The notes: generated by a model not told the origin, from the sequence alone. Positions 9,930-19,475 are shown, numbered from the stretch's first letter. The stretch: DNA of 64,000 nt from Serinicoccus sediminis (GCF_004153545.1 NZ_SDVA01000005.1:62001-126000), one strand, 5' to 3'. Numbers and translations are program-made.

Positions 9930-10035
9930 GCGTCCGGTGTGCGCTGGAAAGGCGTCCGGTAGGCGCTGGACACGCGTCCGGTGTGTCCTGGACGCGCGTC
10001 CTGTGCGTGCTGGACGCGCGTCCTGTGCAGGGGAG
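9930..10035. repeat. 22-bp-period tandem array, locus 1 (about 5 copies)
   Basis: Copies begin at 9930, 9952, 9974, 9996 and 10018, an exact 22-bp spacing. Each starts with GCGTCC[G/T]GTG and continues with a more variable half often ending GCTGGAC. The array fills the gap between the convergent hisS and cyclophilin genes. The same unit, in the opposite orientation, forms the array at 19350, and both orientations occur at 38252. Confidence 0.85.
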
Positions 10036-10045
10036 GGGGCGGCGG

Positions 10046-10735
10046 TCAGTCCTCGACGGTGACGGAGAGCAGGCTGATGGGCTGCGCGGGGGCGCCGTCG
10101 CCGCCGCCGGAGGCGGTGCCCTCGGCGGCCACCGCCTCGATGACGTCCAGGCCCTCGGTGACCTGCCCGAAGATGCTGTAGCCGCCGCCCTCGACCGGCA
10201 GCTGGGTCTCCTCGTAGACGACGAAGAACTGGCCGCCGTTGCTGTTCGGGTCCTGGGTGCGGGCCATCGCCAGGGTGCCGGGCGGGTACATGCCCGTCTC
10301 GGGGGCGTTCTCGATGCCGTAGCCGTAGCCGGGGTTGCCCTGGCCGGTGCCCGTCGGGTCGCCGCACTGCAGCACGTAGATGCCCTCCGTCGTGAGCCGG
10401 TGGCACGGGCTGTCCTGCCAGTAGCCCTCCTCGGCGAGGAAGGCGAACGAGGCCACCGTCTGCGGCGCCTGCTCGGCATACAGCTCCAGCTGCACGTCGC
10501 CGCAGGTGGTCTCCAGGGTCGCCGTCACCGTCCCCGTGCCCCCGAGCGGCTCGGGGAGGTCCTGCGGTGAGTAGGTCGTGACGTCGGCCGGGGGCTCCGG
10601 AGCCTCGTCGCACGACAGCGGCGCCGGGGAGGCGCCGGACGTCTCGCCCTCGGGCTGGACCCCCGGGGACGACTCGCCCCCGCAGGCGGTGAGCAGGAGC
10701 AGGCTGGCGGCGAGGGGCGCGAGTCGACGGTGCAC
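10046..10735 (-). CDS. Cyclophilin-type peptidyl-prolyl isomerase, lipoprotein
   Basis: Secreted, membrane-anchored cyclophilin of 229 residues catalysing cis-trans isomerisation at proline. It has a lipoprotein signal peptide (HRRLAPLAASLLLLTAC, lipobox Cys at residue 18), an acidic linker, then the cyclophilin domain with PQTVASFAFLAEEGYW, MARTQDPNSNGGQFFVVY and YSIFGQVTEG. The GTG start at 10735 is chosen because it begins the signal peptide and is preceded at a distance of 7 by a GAGGAT -10. Longer upstream starts would bury the signal peptide. Confidence 0.88.
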   Translation of the reverse strand: MHRRLAPLAASLLLLTACGGESSPGVQPEGETSGASPAPLSCDEAPEPPADVTTYSPQDLPEPLGGTGTVTATLETTCGDVQLELYAEQAPQTVASFAFLAEEGYWQDSPCHRLTTEGIYVLQCGDPTGTGQGNPGYGYGIENAPETGMYPPGTLAMARTQDPNSNGGQFFVVYEETQLPVEGGGYSIFGQVTEGLDVIEAVAAEGTASGGGDGAPAQPISLLSVTVED

Positions 10736-10741
10736 CCGGGC

Positions 10742-10747
10742 ATCCTC
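10742..10747 (-). promoter_or_regulatory. -10 element (GAGGAT) of leaderless cyclophilin promoter
   Basis: On the minus strand GAGGAT ends 7 positions before the GTG at 10735. The same hexamer precedes xerD and the glutamate-cysteine-ligase-like gene at the same distance. Confidence 0.45.
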
Positions 10748-10779
10748 GCACGCGGCTTTGGACGCGCCGCCCGGCCGTG

Positions 10780-10798
10780 TTAGCGTGCTAGCGCGTTG
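10780..10798 (+). promoter_or_regulatory. CTAG-centred palindromic site upstream of TrpR-like gene
   Basis: The stretch reads TTAGCGTGCTAGCGCGTTG, with a perfect GCTAGC palindrome. TrpR operators have a CTAG core, so this is a candidate operator for the TrpR-like protein encoded immediately downstream. A function here is inference. Confidence 0.3.
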
Positions 10799-10832
10799 AT
10801 ACAGCAGGACGTGACGAGGCGAGAGGACGGGC

Positions 10833-11159
10833 ATGAAGCAGCGGGACACCGGGAGCGCCGCGCGGGCGGGCGTCCGCGCCGACCTCGCCGCCGTGCTCGC
10901 CGGTCTGACCGAGCCCACGGCCGTGGACGCCTTCCTGGACGACCTGTGCACCCCCGCCGAGATCGAGGCCCTGGCCGACCGCTGGTCGGTGGTGCCCCTG
11001 CTCGCCGAGGGTATGTCGTACCGCCAGATCCACGACGTCACCGGGGTGAGCGTGACGACGGTCGGGCGGATCGCCCGGTGCGTGGACGGCGGCGCCGGCG
11101 GCTACCGTGCCGCCCTGGAGCATCGCCGTGCGCATCCGGCGGCCGCCCCGTCCGCCTGA
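10833..11159 (+). CDS. TrpR-like regulator (YerC/YecD family)
   Basis: Small helix-turn-helix protein, 108 residues, of the Trp-repressor superfamily. The recognisable core is [18 protein letters not shown] followed by the HTH segment [27 protein letters not shown] ribosome binding site lies 7-8 bases before the ATG. It is the first gene of the his region, 95 bp ahead of hisG in the same direction, so it probably regulates the his genes. YerC/YecD members adjacent to hisG occur in several bacteria (recalled, not checked). The ligand is unknown. Confidence 0.8.
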   Translation: MKQRDTGSAARAGVRADLAAVLAGLTEPTAVDAFLDDLCTPAEIEALADRWSVVPLLAEGMSYRQIHDVTGVSVTTVGRIARCVDGGAGGYRAALEHRRAHPAAAPSA

Positions 11160-11254
11160 GGCGCCCGACGGCGTGCGCCGCCCCCGACAGCACCAGCCCC
11201 ACCTCCCGGTCACCGCACGCGGTGCCCGACCCTGATCCTGCGAGAGAGGTCCCG

Positions 11255-12163
11255 ATGACCCCGCCTGCCCAGCCCCGCGAGCGCCTGCGCGTGGCGATCC
11301 AGAAGTCCGGCCGCCTCGGCGACCCGGCCCGCGAGCTGCTCGCCTCCTGCGGGCTGACCTGGCGCGAGAGCCGCGACCGGCTGTTCTGCTACGGCGAGAG
11401 CCTGCCGGTCGACCTGCTCCTGGTCCGCGACGACGACATCCCCGGCCTCATCGCCGACGGCGTCTGCGACCTCGGGATCGTCGGCCGCAACGTGCTCGTC
11501 GAGCACGGCCTCGCCCGGGAGGCCCAGGGCCGCGGTGTGGAGCTCACCGAGTGGCGCCAGCTCGGCTGGGGCACCTGCCGCCTCGACATCGCCATCGACG
11601 AGGAGCAGGAGTGGACCGGGCCGGAGCAGCTGGCCGGGCTGCGGATCGCCACGTCCTACCCGCACACCCTCGGCCGCTGGCTGGCCGAGCAGGGCGTCCA
11701 GGCCGACCCGGTCGTGCTCAACGGCTCGGTCGAGATCGCCCCCCGCCTCGGGCAGGCCGACGTGGTCTGCGACCTGGTGTCCACCGGCGGCACGCTGCGG
11801 GCCAACCAGCTCACCCCGGTCACGACCATCCTGCACAGCGAGGCCGTCATCGCCGGCCCGGGGCGGACCCTCGACGACGGGCGCCAGGAGATCGCGGACC
11901 TGCTGCTGCGCCGGCTGGACGGTGCCGTGCAGCTCAAGGAGTCGCGGCTGCTCATGCTCCGTGCCGCGCGCGAGGGCCTCGACGACGTCCTCGGGCTGCT
12001 GCCCACCGGTCACGAGCCGACGGTGACGGCCGTCGAGGGCCGTGACGAGGTGGCCCTGCAGATGCTCGTGCACGGCCCGGTGTCCTGGGCCCGGCTCGAG
12101 GACCTCAAGCGGGCCGGCGCGCACAACCTCATGGTGCTGCCGGTGGAGGGGATGCTGGCATGA
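11255..12163 (+). CDS. hisG: ATP phosphoribosyltransferase, long form
   Basis: First step of histidine synthesis (ATP plus PRPP to PR-ATP), feedback-inhibited by histidine through its C-terminal domain. The 302-residue length marks the long HisG form. Segments such as [50 protein letters not shown] and [14 protein letters not shown] closely follow the E. coli enzyme as I know it. The ATG has a strong GAGAGAGG ribosome binding site. The gene overlaps hisD by 4 bp (ATGA). It begins the operon hisGDCBHAF(IE). Confidence 0.95.
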   Translation: MTPPAQPRERLRVAIQKSGRLGDPARELLASCGLTWRESRDRLFCYGESLPVDLLLVRDDDIPGLIADGVCDLGIVGRNVLVEHGLAREAQGRGVELTEWRQLGWGTCRLDIAIDEEQEWTGPEQLAGLRIATSYPHTLGRWLAEQGVQADPVVLNGSVEIAPRLGQADVVCDLVSTGGTLRANQLTPVTTILHSEAVIAGPGRTLDDGRQEIADLLLRRLDGAVQLKESRLLMLRAAREGLDDVLGLLPTGHEPTVTAVEGRDEVALQMLVHGPVSWARLEDLKRAGAHNLMVLPVEGMLA

Positions 12164-13473
12164 ACATCCTCACCTGGGCCGACCTCGACGACACCCAGCG
12201 CCGGGACGCGCTGCGCCGGGGGACCGCCGCGGCCGGGCCGGAGGTCACCGCCGGGGTCGCGCAGATCCTGCAGCAGGTCCGCGAGGGCGGCGACGACGCG
12301 CTGCTCGAGCTCACCGCCCGGCTGGACGGGGCGCGGCCGGCCGGCCTGCGGGTGCCGGTGGCCGACCGGGACGCCGCGGTGGCGGCGCTCGACCCGGGCC
12401 TGCGTGCCGCGATCTCCGAGGCGGCGCAGCGCATCCGCGTCTTCCACGAGGCCGGCATGCAGCGGGGGTATGCCGTGGAGACCGCCCCCGGGGTGGTCTG
12501 CCGGCGGGTGGTACGCCCGATCCGGCGGGTCGGCCTCTACGTCCCCGCGGGGTCGGCCCCGCTGCCGAGCACCGCGCTCATGCTGGGCGTGCCCGCCCAG
12601 CTCGCCGGCTGCCCCGAGGTCGTGCTGTGCACACCGCCGCGCCCCGACGGCACCGCCGACCCGGCCGTGCTGGCCGCGGCCGCCGAGTGCGGCATCGAGG
12701 ACGTCTTCGTCGTCGGCGGTGCCCAGGCGATCGCCGCCATGGCCTACGGCACCGCGTCGGTCCCGCTGTGCGACAAGCTCTTCGGACCGGGCAACGCCTG
12801 GGTGACCGAGGCCAAGCGGCAGGTGAGCACCGCGGAGGGCGGCCCCGGCATCGACATGCCGGCCGGTCCCTCGGAGGTCCTCGTGATCGCCGACGCCGGC
12901 GCCGACCCGGAGTTCGTCGCCGCCGACCTGCTCTCCCAGGCCGAGCACGGCCCGGACAGCCAGGTCGTCCTGCTCACCGACAGCCGGCAGCTGGCGTCCG
13001 CCGTCGCCGCCCAGGTCGCCGAGCAGGTCGAGTCGTTGCCGCGGGCCGACATCGCCCGCAAGGCGCTGGCGTCCTCGCGCCTGGTCGTCACCGCCGACCT
13101 CGACGAGGCGGTGGACGTCTCCAACGACTACGCCCCCGAGCATCTCATCCTGGCCCTGCGGGACGCCGAGGACTGGGTGGGGCGCATCGACCGGGCCGGG
13201 TCGGTCTTCCTCGGCGACCACACCCCGGAGACCCTCGGCGACTACTGCTCGGGCACCAACCACGTGCTCCCCACGGCCGGGGCCGCGCGGTTCACCGGCG
13301 GGGTCAACGTCTCCGCCTTCCAGATCGCGATGACCGTCCAGCAGGCCACGCCGGAGGGGCTGGCCATGGTGGGACCGTGCGCGGTGACCCTCTCCGAGGC
13401 CGAGGCGCTGCACGCCCACCAGCGCGCGGTGACACGTCGCCTGGCCCGGCTGCCCGAGGAGTCGGCGCCGTGA
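12160..13473 (+). CDS. hisD: Histidinol dehydrogenase
   Basis: Catalyses the last two steps, L-histidinol to L-histidine with two NAD+ (437 residues). Segments include [69 protein letters not shown] and the catalytic/zinc region [17 protein letters not shown] and [22 protein letters not shown] and the overall spacing resemble the enterobacterial enzyme. Start and stop codons overlap both neighbours by 4 bp. Confidence 0.96.
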   Translation: MNILTWADLDDTQRRDALRRGTAAAGPEVTAGVAQILQQVREGGDDALLELTARLDGARPAGLRVPVADRDAAVAALDPGLRAAISEAAQRIRVFHEAGMQRGYAVETAPGVVCRRVVRPIRRVGLYVPAGSAPLPSTALMLGVPAQLAGCPEVVLCTPPRPDGTADPAVLAAAAECGIEDVFVVGGAQAIAAMAYGTASVPLCDKLFGPGNAWVTEAKRQVSTAEGGPGIDMPAGPSEVLVIADAGADPEFVAADLLSQAEHGPDSQVVLLTDSRQLASAVAAQVAEQVESLPRADIARKALASSRLVVTADLDEAVDVSNDYAPEHLILALRDAEDWVGRIDRAGSVFLGDHTPETLGDYCSGTNHVLPTAGAARFTGGVNVSAFQIAMTVQQATPEGLAMVGPCAVTLSEAEALHAHQRAVTRRLARLPEESAP

Positions 13474-14621
13474 GCCCGCAACGCCCGGAGCTGGCCTTCC
13501 CCACCGACCTCCTGCGGCCCGACCTGCGCGGCTTCGCCGGCTACTCCTCGGCCCGCACCAGCTTCCCCACCGGCCCCGTGGACCGCATCTGGCTCAACGC
13601 CAACGAGTCCGGCGTGGCCAACCCCGCGGACTCCTCGGGGGCCTCGCGGCGCTACCCGGACCCGCAGCCCGCCGAGCTCGTGGAGGCCTTCGCCGACCTG
13701 TGGGCGACCACGCCGGACCGGGTCGTCGTCGGCCGCGGCAGCGACGAGGCGATCGAGCTGCTCGTGCGCAGCCTGTGCCGGCCCGGCGGCGACGGCGTCG
13801 TGGTCACCTCCCCGACCTTCGGGATGTATGCCGTGTCCGCCCGCCTCCACGGCGTCCCCGTCGTGGACGTGCCCCAGGTGGACGACGGCCTGCGCTGGCA
13901 CGTCGACACCGCGGCCGTCGCCCGGGCCGCCCGCGAGCAGGGCGCCCGCGTGGTCTTCCTCGCCTCGCCGGGCAACCCGACCGGGTCGGTGGTGCCGCTG
14001 CGCGAGGTGGCCCGGCTGGCCGACGAGCTCGCCGACCAGGCCGTCGTCGTCGTCGACGAGGCCTACGGCGAGTTCGCGGCCCAGCGCTCGGCCGTCACCC
14101 TGCTCGAGGAGCACCCCACGCTGGTCGTGCTCCGCACCCTGTCCAAGGCGCACGCCCTGGCGGGCGCCCGGGTCGGAATCGCGCTGGCGCACCCCGACCT
14201 CACCGCGGTGCTGCGCCGGGTGCAGGCCCCCTACCCGCTGCCCGAGCCGGTGACCGGCCTCGCGCTGAGGGCGCTGGCGCCCCAGGCGCTGCAGGCCACC
14301 GGGGAGCACGTGGGAGAGGTGCTGCGGCTGCGCGACGAGGTCGGACGCTGGCTGCGCGACCTGCCCGAGGTGGGCACCGTCTACGCCAGCGAGGCCAACT
14401 TCTTCCTCGTCCGCAGCGACGACCCGGACGGGCTGCTGCAGACCCTGGACGCCGCCGGCATCGTGGTCCGCGACATGCGCCACCTGCCCGGCCTCCACGA
14501 CGCGCTGCGCATCACCATCGGCACCGGCCCGGAGATGCGCGCCCTGCGCGGCGCCCTGGCCGACCGCCCCACGCCCCGCCCCACCCCCCGACCGACCCCG
14601 ACCGAGGAGACCCCCGCATGA
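13470..14621 (+). CDS. hisC: Histidinol-phosphate aminotransferase
   Basis: PLP enzyme transferring the amino group from glutamate to imidazole-acetol phosphate, 383 residues. It has [15 protein letters not shown] near the N-terminus, [27 protein letters not shown] and the PLP-lysine segment [14 protein letters not shown] near residue 225. The GTG start overlaps the hisD stop (GTGA). The C-terminus ends in a tandem Arg-Pro-Thr-Pro tail made by a short GC-rich repeat just before hisB. Confidence 0.95.
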   Translation: MSPQRPELAFPTDLLRPDLRGFAGYSSARTSFPTGPVDRIWLNANESGVANPADSSGASRRYPDPQPAELVEAFADLWATTPDRVVVGRGSDEAIELLVRSLCRPGGDGVVVTSPTFGMYAVSARLHGVPVVDVPQVDDGLRWHVDTAAVARAAREQGARVVFLASPGNPTGSVVPLREVARLADELADQAVVVVDEAYGEFAAQRSAVTLLEEHPTLVVLRTLSKAHALAGARVGIALAHPDLTAVLRRVQAPYPLPEPVTGLALRALAPQALQATGEHVGEVLRLRDEVGRWLRDLPEVGTVYASEANFFLVRSDDPDGLLQTLDAAGIVVRDMRHLPGLHDALRITIGTGPEMRALRGALADRPTPRPTPRPTPTEETPA

Positions 14622-15688
14622 GCCCCCGCCCGATCTGCTTCGTCGACCGCGACGGCACGATCATCACCGAGCCCCACGACCACCAGGTCGACGCGCTCGA
14701 CAAGGTGGCCTTCGTCGACGGCGTCGTCCCGGCCCTGCTGCGCATCCAGGGCGCCGGCTTCGACCTCGTCATGGTGAGCAACCAGGACGGCCTCGGCACC
14801 GAGTCCTTCCCGCAGGCCGACTTCGACGCCGCCCACGGCCTGGTCATGCAGGTGCTGACGAGCCAGGGCGTCACCTTCAAGGACGTCTACCTCGACCCGC
14901 ACCCCGCCGGCCCGGACGCGCCGTGGACCCGCAAGCCCGGCATCGGCATGGTGGTGCACCTGCTCAAGGACCGCGGCGTCGACTGGGAGCGCAGCGTCAT
15001 GGTCGGCGACCGGGAGACCGACCGGGAGTTCGGTGACAACCTCGGCATCCGCACCTACCTGCTGCCCGGCGACAGCTGGGACCAGATCGCCCACGAGCTG
15101 GCCGACGCCCCGCGCACCGCGCGGGTCGAGCGGGCCACCTCGGAGACGAGCATCACGGTCGACGTCGACCTCGACGCGACCGGGGGCAGCGAGATCTCCA
15201 CCGGCATCGGCTTCTACGACCACATGCTGGACCAGCTGGCCAAGCACGGCGGCTTCCGGATGCGGGTCGCCTGCAGCGGGGACCTGCACATCGACGACCA
15301 CCACACCGTCGAGGACGTCGCCCTGGCGGTCGGCGAGGCCATCCGCACCGCGCTCGGCGACAAGCGGGGCATCGGCCGCTACGGCTTCACCCTGCCCATG
15401 GACGAGGCCCAGGCCACGGCCGCCCTCGACCTGTCCGGGCGCCCCTACTTCGCCTACGAGGGCAGCTTCGAGCGGGAGAGCGTGGGCGACTTCTCGACCG
15501 AGATGGTGGAGCACTTCTGGCGCTCCTTCGCCGACGCCATGCGCTGCACGCTGCACCTGTCGGTCACCGGCAGCAACACCCACCACATGATCGAGGTCGG
15601 CTTCAAGGCGGTCGCCCGGGCGCTGCGGATGGGCATCGCCCGCCAGGGCGACGCCAGCGAGCTGCCCTCGACCAAGGGCGTCCTGTGA
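14618..15688 (+). CDS. hisB: Bifunctional histidinol-phosphatase / imidazoleglycerol-phosphate dehydratase
   Basis: A 356-residue fusion. Residues 1 to ~165 are a HAD phosphatase (DxD at Asp10/Asp12 in [45 protein letters not shown]) that removes phosphate from histidinol phosphate. Residues ~168-356 are the dehydratase with its metal-binding repeats [34 protein letters not shown] and GSNTHHMIE. The fused form is the enterobacterial type; actinobacteria usually have a separate dehydratase and an IMPase-like HisN. In the loop that binds zinc in E. coli HisB-N, the cysteines are missing ([16 protein letters not shown]), only the His being kept. It overlaps hisC and hisH by 4 bp. Confidence 0.94.
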   Translation: MSPRPICFVDRDGTIITEPHDHQVDALDKVAFVDGVVPALLRIQGAGFDLVMVSNQDGLGTESFPQADFDAAHGLVMQVLTSQGVTFKDVYLDPHPAGPDAPWTRKPGIGMVVHLLKDRGVDWERSVMVGDRETDREFGDNLGIRTYLLPGDSWDQIAHELADAPRTARVERATSETSITVDVDLDATGGSEISTGIGFYDHMLDQLAKHGGFRMRVACSGDLHIDDHHTVEDVALAVGEAIRTALGDKRGIGRYGFTLPMDEAQATAALDLSGRPYFAYEGSFERESVGDFSTEMVEHFWRSFADAMRCTLHLSVTGSNTHHMIEVGFKAVARALRMGIARQGDASELPSTKGVL

Positions 15689-16287
15689 GGGTCGCCCTGG
15701 TCGACGGGGGCGGCACCAACATCGGGTCGGTGAGCTACGCCCTCGAGCGCCTCGGTGCCAGCAGCCGGCTCACCGCCGACCCCGGCGACATCCTCGCCGC
15801 GGACCGGGTCGTCCTGCCCGGTGTCGGGGCGGCGGGCGCCGGCATGCGCCGGCTGCGCGAGCTCGGGCTCGTCGACGTGCTGCACGAGGTGCAGGCGCCG
15901 CTGCTCGGCGTGTGCCTGGGCATGCAGCTGCTCTTCGAGCGCTCCGCCGAGGACGGCGGGGTCGACACCCTGGGCCTCGTGCCGGGCGAGGTGCGCGGCA
16001 TACCTCCCCGTCCCGGGGTGCGGGTGCCGCACATGGGCTGGAACTCCCTCGTCGACCTCGTCGAGGACCCGTTGCTCACCGGGGTCGAGGAGGGGGACCG
16101 GGCCTACTTCGTCCACTCCTACGCCGCCCCCACCAGCGCGCAGACGCTGGCGGCGACCGAGCACGGTGGCCGCTGGAGCGCCGTGGTCCGCTCCGGCAAC
16201 CGCTGGGGCGCGCAGTTCCACCCGGAGAGGTCCTCCGCGCTCGGAGCGAGGATTCTGCGAAACTTCCTCCTGGAGGTCGAACGATGA
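15685..16287 (+). CDS. hisH: Imidazole glycerol phosphate synthase, glutaminase subunit
   Basis: Class I glutamine amidotransferase that supplies ammonia to HisF, 200 residues. The nucleophile is in [13 protein letters not shown] (about Cys76) and the His-Glu pair is in [15 protein letters not shown] (near residue 178). PHMGWN and YFVHSYAAP are also present. GGVDTLGLV and [10 protein letters not shown] resemble the gammaproteobacterial subunit. The GTG start overlaps the hisB stop. Confidence 0.94.
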   Translation: MRVALVDGGGTNIGSVSYALERLGASSRLTADPGDILAADRVVLPGVGAAGAGMRRLRELGLVDVLHEVQAPLLGVCLGMQLLFERSAEDGGVDTLGLVPGEVRGIPPRPGVRVPHMGWNSLVDLVEDPLLTGVEEGDRAYFVHSYAAPTSAQTLAATEHGGRWSAVVRSGNRWGAQFHPERSSALGARILRNFLLEVER

Positions 16288-17084
16288 CGCGACGCGTCAG
16301 CCCCGCACCCGACACCGGAGAGACCGACGTGACCCAGACCGGACCGTTCACCGTCTACCCCGCCATCGACGTCCGTGCCGGCGCGGTCGTCCGCCTGCTC
16401 AAGGGCGACTACGACCAGGAGACCCGCTACACCGACAACCCGGTGGCGGTCGCCGAGAACTACGCCCGCTCCGGGGCCGCCTGGCTGCACCTCGTCGACC
16501 TCGACGCGGCCCGCGCCGGCGGCTACACCCTGGGCGAGACCCTCACCAGGATCGTGGAGACCACCGGGCTGCGGGTGCAGACCGGGGGAGGGGTGCGCAG
16601 CAGCGACGACGTGCAGCAGCTGCTGGACGCCGGCGCCGAACGGGTGGTCGTCGGCTCGCTCGCGGTGCGCGAGCCGGAGACCGTCACCGGCTGGCTGGAC
16701 CGTTTCGGCCCGGACCGCATCACCGTCGCCCTCGACACCCGCATCGGGGAGGACGGCCGGTGGGTGCTGCCCACCGCCGGCTGGACCTCGGTCGGCGAGC
16801 AGGACCTCACCACGACGCTGCACCGTTACCACGGGTCCGGGCTGCAGCACGTGCTGTGCACCGACATCGGCCGCGACGGCACCCTCTCCGGGCCGAACTT
16901 CCACCTCTACACGATGCTCACCCGCTCCAACCCCGCCCTGCAGGTCCAGGCGTCGGGCGGGGCGCGCTCGGTCGACGACGTGCGCGCCGCGAAGCGCAAC
17001 GGCTGCGCGGGGATCATCCTCGGCAAGGCGTTGCTCGAGGGCCGCCTCACCGTCGCCGACGCCGTCCTGGAGGAGCAGGTATGA
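16284..17084 (+). CDS. hisA: ProFAR isomerase HisA (not the PriA type)
   Basis: (beta-alpha)8 barrel isomerising ProFAR to PRFAR, 266 residues from the overlapping ATG. A GTG at 16329 with GGAGAGA upstream is an alternative start giving 251 residues. The catalytic Asp is in [20 protein letters not shown] and the second in [41 protein letters not shown] and [15 protein letters not shown] follow enterobacterial HisA. Actinobacterial PriA, which also does the TrpF reaction, has VTDIAKDGTLQGPN and SGGIRDD at these places, so this enzyme is probably monofunctional. Confidence 0.92.
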   Translation: MTRRVSPAPDTGETDVTQTGPFTVYPAIDVRAGAVVRLLKGDYDQETRYTDNPVAVAENYARSGAAWLHLVDLDAARAGGYTLGETLTRIVETTGLRVQTGGGVRSSDDVQQLLDAGAERVVVGSLAVREPETVTGWLDRFGPDRITVALDTRIGEDGRWVLPTAGWTSVGEQDLTTTLHRYHGSGLQHVLCTDIGRDGTLSGPNFHLYTMLTRSNPALQVQASGGARSVDDVRAAKRNGCAGIILGKALLEGRLTVADAVLEEQV

Positions 17085-17887
17085 CGCTCGCCCGCCGGAT
17101 CATCCCCTGCCTGGACGTGCGTGACGGGCGGGTCGTCAAGGGCACCCGCTTCCGTGACCACCGCGACATGGGCGACATCGTCGAGCTGGCGCAGCGCTAC
17201 GCCGCCTCCGGCGCCGACGAGCTCGTCTTCTACGACATCACCGCGAGCCCGGAGGGCCGCGGCGTGGACGTCGGCTGGGTGGAGCGGGTGGCCCGCAGCA
17301 TCGACATCCCGTTCTGCGTGGCCGGCGGGATCAGGTCGGTCGAGACGGCCCGGGCGGTCCTGCACGCCGGGGCCGACAAGGTCTCGGTCAACACCCCGGC
17401 CACGCAGCGTCCCGAGCTGGTGGGCGAGCTGGCCGAGGCCTTCGGCGTGCAGTGCGTCGTCGTCGGCGTCGACAGCCTGCGCGACGAGGACGGCCACTGG
17501 CGCATCCGGCAGCTCACCGGCAGCCCGGACGCCACCCGCGCGCTGGAGGTCACGACCCTGGAGTGGGTGCGCCGGGTCGTGGACCTGGGCGCCGGCGAGG
17601 TCGTGCTCAACTGCATGGGCTCGGACGGCGTCCGGGACGGCTACGACCTCGAACAGCTGGCCGCGGTGCGCGAGGTGTGCCCGGTGCCGCTGGTCGCCAG
17701 CGGGGGCGCGGGCGCGGCCCGGCACTTCGTCGACGTCTTCCGCGAGGCCGACGTCGACGGTGCGCTGGCGGCCACCGTCTTCCACGACGGGTCCATCCCC
17801 ATCCCCGACCTGAAGCAGCAGCTGGCCCGGGCAGGGGTCGAGGTCCGGCTGGACGCCTCCCCGGCCCCCACGCAGGAGGCATCGTGA
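17081..17887 (+). CDS. hisF: Imidazole glycerol phosphate synthase, cyclase subunit
   Basis: (beta-alpha)8 barrel that closes the imidazole ring using ammonia from HisH, 268 residues. The catalytic Asp12 is in [15 protein letters not shown] and the second Asp in [36 protein letters not shown] and [13 protein letters not shown] follow the enterobacterial form, whereas actinobacterial HisF usually reads FLDVTAS. It has a short non-conserved tail. The ATG and TGA overlap hisA and hisIE by 4 bp. Confidence 0.95.
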   Translation: MTLARRIIPCLDVRDGRVVKGTRFRDHRDMGDIVELAQRYAASGADELVFYDITASPEGRGVDVGWVERVARSIDIPFCVAGGIRSVETARAVLHAGADKVSVNTPATQRPELVGELAEAFGVQCVVVGVDSLRDEDGHWRIRQLTGSPDATRALEVTTLEWVRRVVDLGAGEVVLNCMGSDGVRDGYDLEQLAAVREVCPVPLVASGGAGAARHFVDVFREADVDGALAATVFHDGSIPIPDLKQQLARAGVEVRLDASPAPTQEAS

Positions 17888-18633
17888 GCAGCTCGCCCCC
17901 CGCCCCCGACGACCGAGCGCCGCGCATGGTTGACCCTGACCCCGACCGAGCGCCGCGAATGGTTGGCCCTGAGGACGACCGAGCGTCGCGCATGGTTGGC
18001 CCCGAGGACGACCGAGCGTCGCGCATGGTGGGTTTCGAGGTCGCGGACGTGGACTTCGCCAAGACCGACGGCCTGGTGCCCGGCGTGGTCCAACACGCGC
18101 GCACGGGGCAGGTGCTCATGGTCGGCTTCCTCGACGAGCAGGCGCTCCGGGTGACGCTGGACACCGGGCTCGCGACCTTCCACAGCCGCAGCCGCGGGAC
18201 GCTGTGGACCAAGGGGGAGACGAGCGGCAACGTGCTGCGCGTCGAGGCGGTCGAGCTCGACTGCGACCGCGACACCCTGCTGCTGCACGCCATCCCCACC
18301 GGACCGACGTGCCACACCGGTGAGCAGACGTGCTTCGACCCCGGCGCGCGGCCCGGGTCCTTCGTGCACGCGCTGGACGAGGTCGTGCGGGGACGGCAGC
18401 AGGAGCTGCCCGAGGGGTCCTACACCACGACGCTGTTCACCGGCGGCGTGCGGCGGATCGCGCAGAAGGTGGGCGAGGAGGGCGTGGAGACCGCGCTGGC
18501 CGCGGTGGCGCAGGACGACGAGGCGCTGCTGGGGGAGTCGGCCGACCTCGTCTACCACCTGCTCGTGCTGCTGCGCTCGCGCGACCTGGGCCTCACCGAC
18601 GTCGAGCGGGTGCTGCGGCGGCGGCACGGCTGA
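17884..18633 (+). CDS. hisI: Bifunctional PR-AMP cyclohydrolase / PR-ATP pyrophosphohydrolase (HisIE)
   Basis: Fused enzyme doing steps 2 and 3 of histidine synthesis, 249 residues from the overlapping GTG. HisI part: [43 protein letters not shown] and [11 protein letters not shown] (zinc/magnesium ligands). HisE part: [20 protein letters not shown] and [12 protein letters not shown]. The fusion and these motifs are enterobacterial; actinobacteria usually keep hisI and hisE apart. The first ~50 residues are four copies of an 11-residue repeat (DRA[P/S]RMVGPED), absent from the family. The ATG at 18025 gives a normal-length enzyme and may be the real or a second start. Confidence 0.9.
   Translation: MSSSPPAPDDRAPRMVDPDPDRAPRMVGPEDDRASRMVGPEDDRASRMVGFEVADVDFAKTDGLVPGVVQHARTGQVLMVGFLDEQALRVTLDTGLATFHSRSRGTLWTKGETSGNVLRVEAVELDCDRDTLLLHAIPTGPTCHTGEQTCFDPGARPGSFVHALDEVVRGRQQELPEGSYTTTLFTGGVRRIAQKVGEEGVETALAAVAQDDEALLGESADLVYHLLVLLRSRDLGLTDVERVLRRRHG
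17911..18042 (+). repeat. 33-bp in-frame tandem repeat, four copies
   Basis: Copies begin at 17911, 17944, 17977 and 18010, exactly 33 bp apart. Each starts GACCGAGCG[C/T]CGCG and contains ATGGT, so each copy carries an in-frame ATG. Copies 2 and 3 are nearly identical, which indicates recent duplication. The array sits at the hisF/hisIE junction, like mycobacterial MIRU elements that span start-stop overlaps (comparison is inference). Confidence 0.85.
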
Positions 18634-18690
18634 GCCGGCCGGGCCACGGTGGCCGCGTGGGTGCAGCCGCCGGGGTATGCCGCGACCCGT

Positions 18691-19305
18691 TCAGTCGGCG
18701 CGCGGACGCGCGCGCAGGCCGACCTGCGCCAGCTCGAGGTCGGCCAGCGCCCGGATCGCGGCAGGGTCCCCCGAGCGCCATGCGGCGACGGGGTCGTCGG
18801 CGAGCCGTTGCAGGCGGCTGGGGTGCTGGTGGACCAGGGCCCGCAGCGCGAGCAGCTCCTGGGACCGGGGGTCGTGCAGCTCCTTGCCCAGGGAGCGGGC
18901 TCGGAGCACCCACGAGAGCCGGACGACGAGCCACAGCAGGACCACGAGCAGGATGGGCGTGGCCGTCGACAGGATGCTCACCACCCACGCCACGGTCCGG
19001 ACGGCGGCCTCCAGCCGGTCGCCGGCGCTGACCAGGTCGGTCCCGACGCCGGCGGCCCCGGTGAAGGGCGTGTCGAGCTGGTCGCCGACCAGCGGGATCT
19101 CGGTGACCCGGCCGGCCACCTCGTTCATCCGTGACTCCAGCCCTGACCCGGCCGCCCGCAACGGCTCCGCCGGCGCCGCCAGCGTCATGACGAGGTCGAA
19201 CACCAGCCGTCCCACCAGGACCCAGGCGACCACCCACCCGAGGACCAGCAGGTCGGCGACGACCTGGCGGGAGCGACGGGCAGGGGCATCGGCGTACCAG
19301 CGCAT
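18691..19305 (-). CDS. Hypothetical two-transmembrane protein
   Basis: A 204-residue protein I do not recognise. A hydrophobic helix spans about residues 17-40 ([19 protein letters not shown]) and a second about 105-130 ([19 protein letters not shown] region). Between them is a likely extracytoplasmic segment. The C-terminal third is soluble, charged and probably cytoplasmic. The ATG at 19305 follows a GAGACT -10-like hexamer at a distance of 7, so the transcript may be leaderless. It is convergent with hisIE and diverges from xerD across a 22-bp repeat array. Confidence 0.7.
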   Translation of the reverse strand: MRWYADAPARRSRQVVADLLVLGWVVAWVLVGRLVFDLVMTLAAPAEPLRAAGSGLESRMNEVAGRVTEIPLVGDQLDTPFTGAAGVGTDLVSAGDRLEAAVRTVAWVVSILSTATPILLVVLLWLVVRLSWVLRARSLGKELHDPRSQELLALRALVHQHPSRLQRLADDPVAAWRSGDPAAIRALADLELAQVGLRARPRAD

Positions 19306-19349
19306 GCCCGCAGTCTCCTCCAGGCGGCACCGTGCGCGCGGGAGGCTTG

Positions 19350-19448
19350 CACCGGACGCGCGCTCCGCGCACACCGGACGCGTCCTCTGCCCACACCGGA
19401 CGCGTCCTCCGCACGCACCGGACGCGTCCTCCGCGCGCACCGGGCGGC
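19350..19448. repeat. 22-bp-period tandem array, locus 2 (about 5 copies)
   Basis: Copies begin at 19350, 19372, 19394, 19416 and 19438, again exactly 22 bp apart. Each starts CACCGGACGCG and is the reverse complement of the unit at 9930. The array lies in a divergent promoter region between the two-TM gene and xerD; both genes' putative -10 elements lie outside it. Confidence 0.85.
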
Positions 19449-19475
19449 ATACGGCCCGGGTCCGTCGTCACCTGA

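Noticed and set aside
11160-11254. A his leader peptide or attenuator before hisG
   Set aside because: No run of histidine codons and no terminator/antiterminator pair with a T-tract could be found in the 95-bp gap.
16284-17084. PriA (dual HisA/TrpF) annotation
   Set aside because: The catalytic-loop motifs are those of monofunctional HisA, and the rest of the operon is of the same enterobacterial type.
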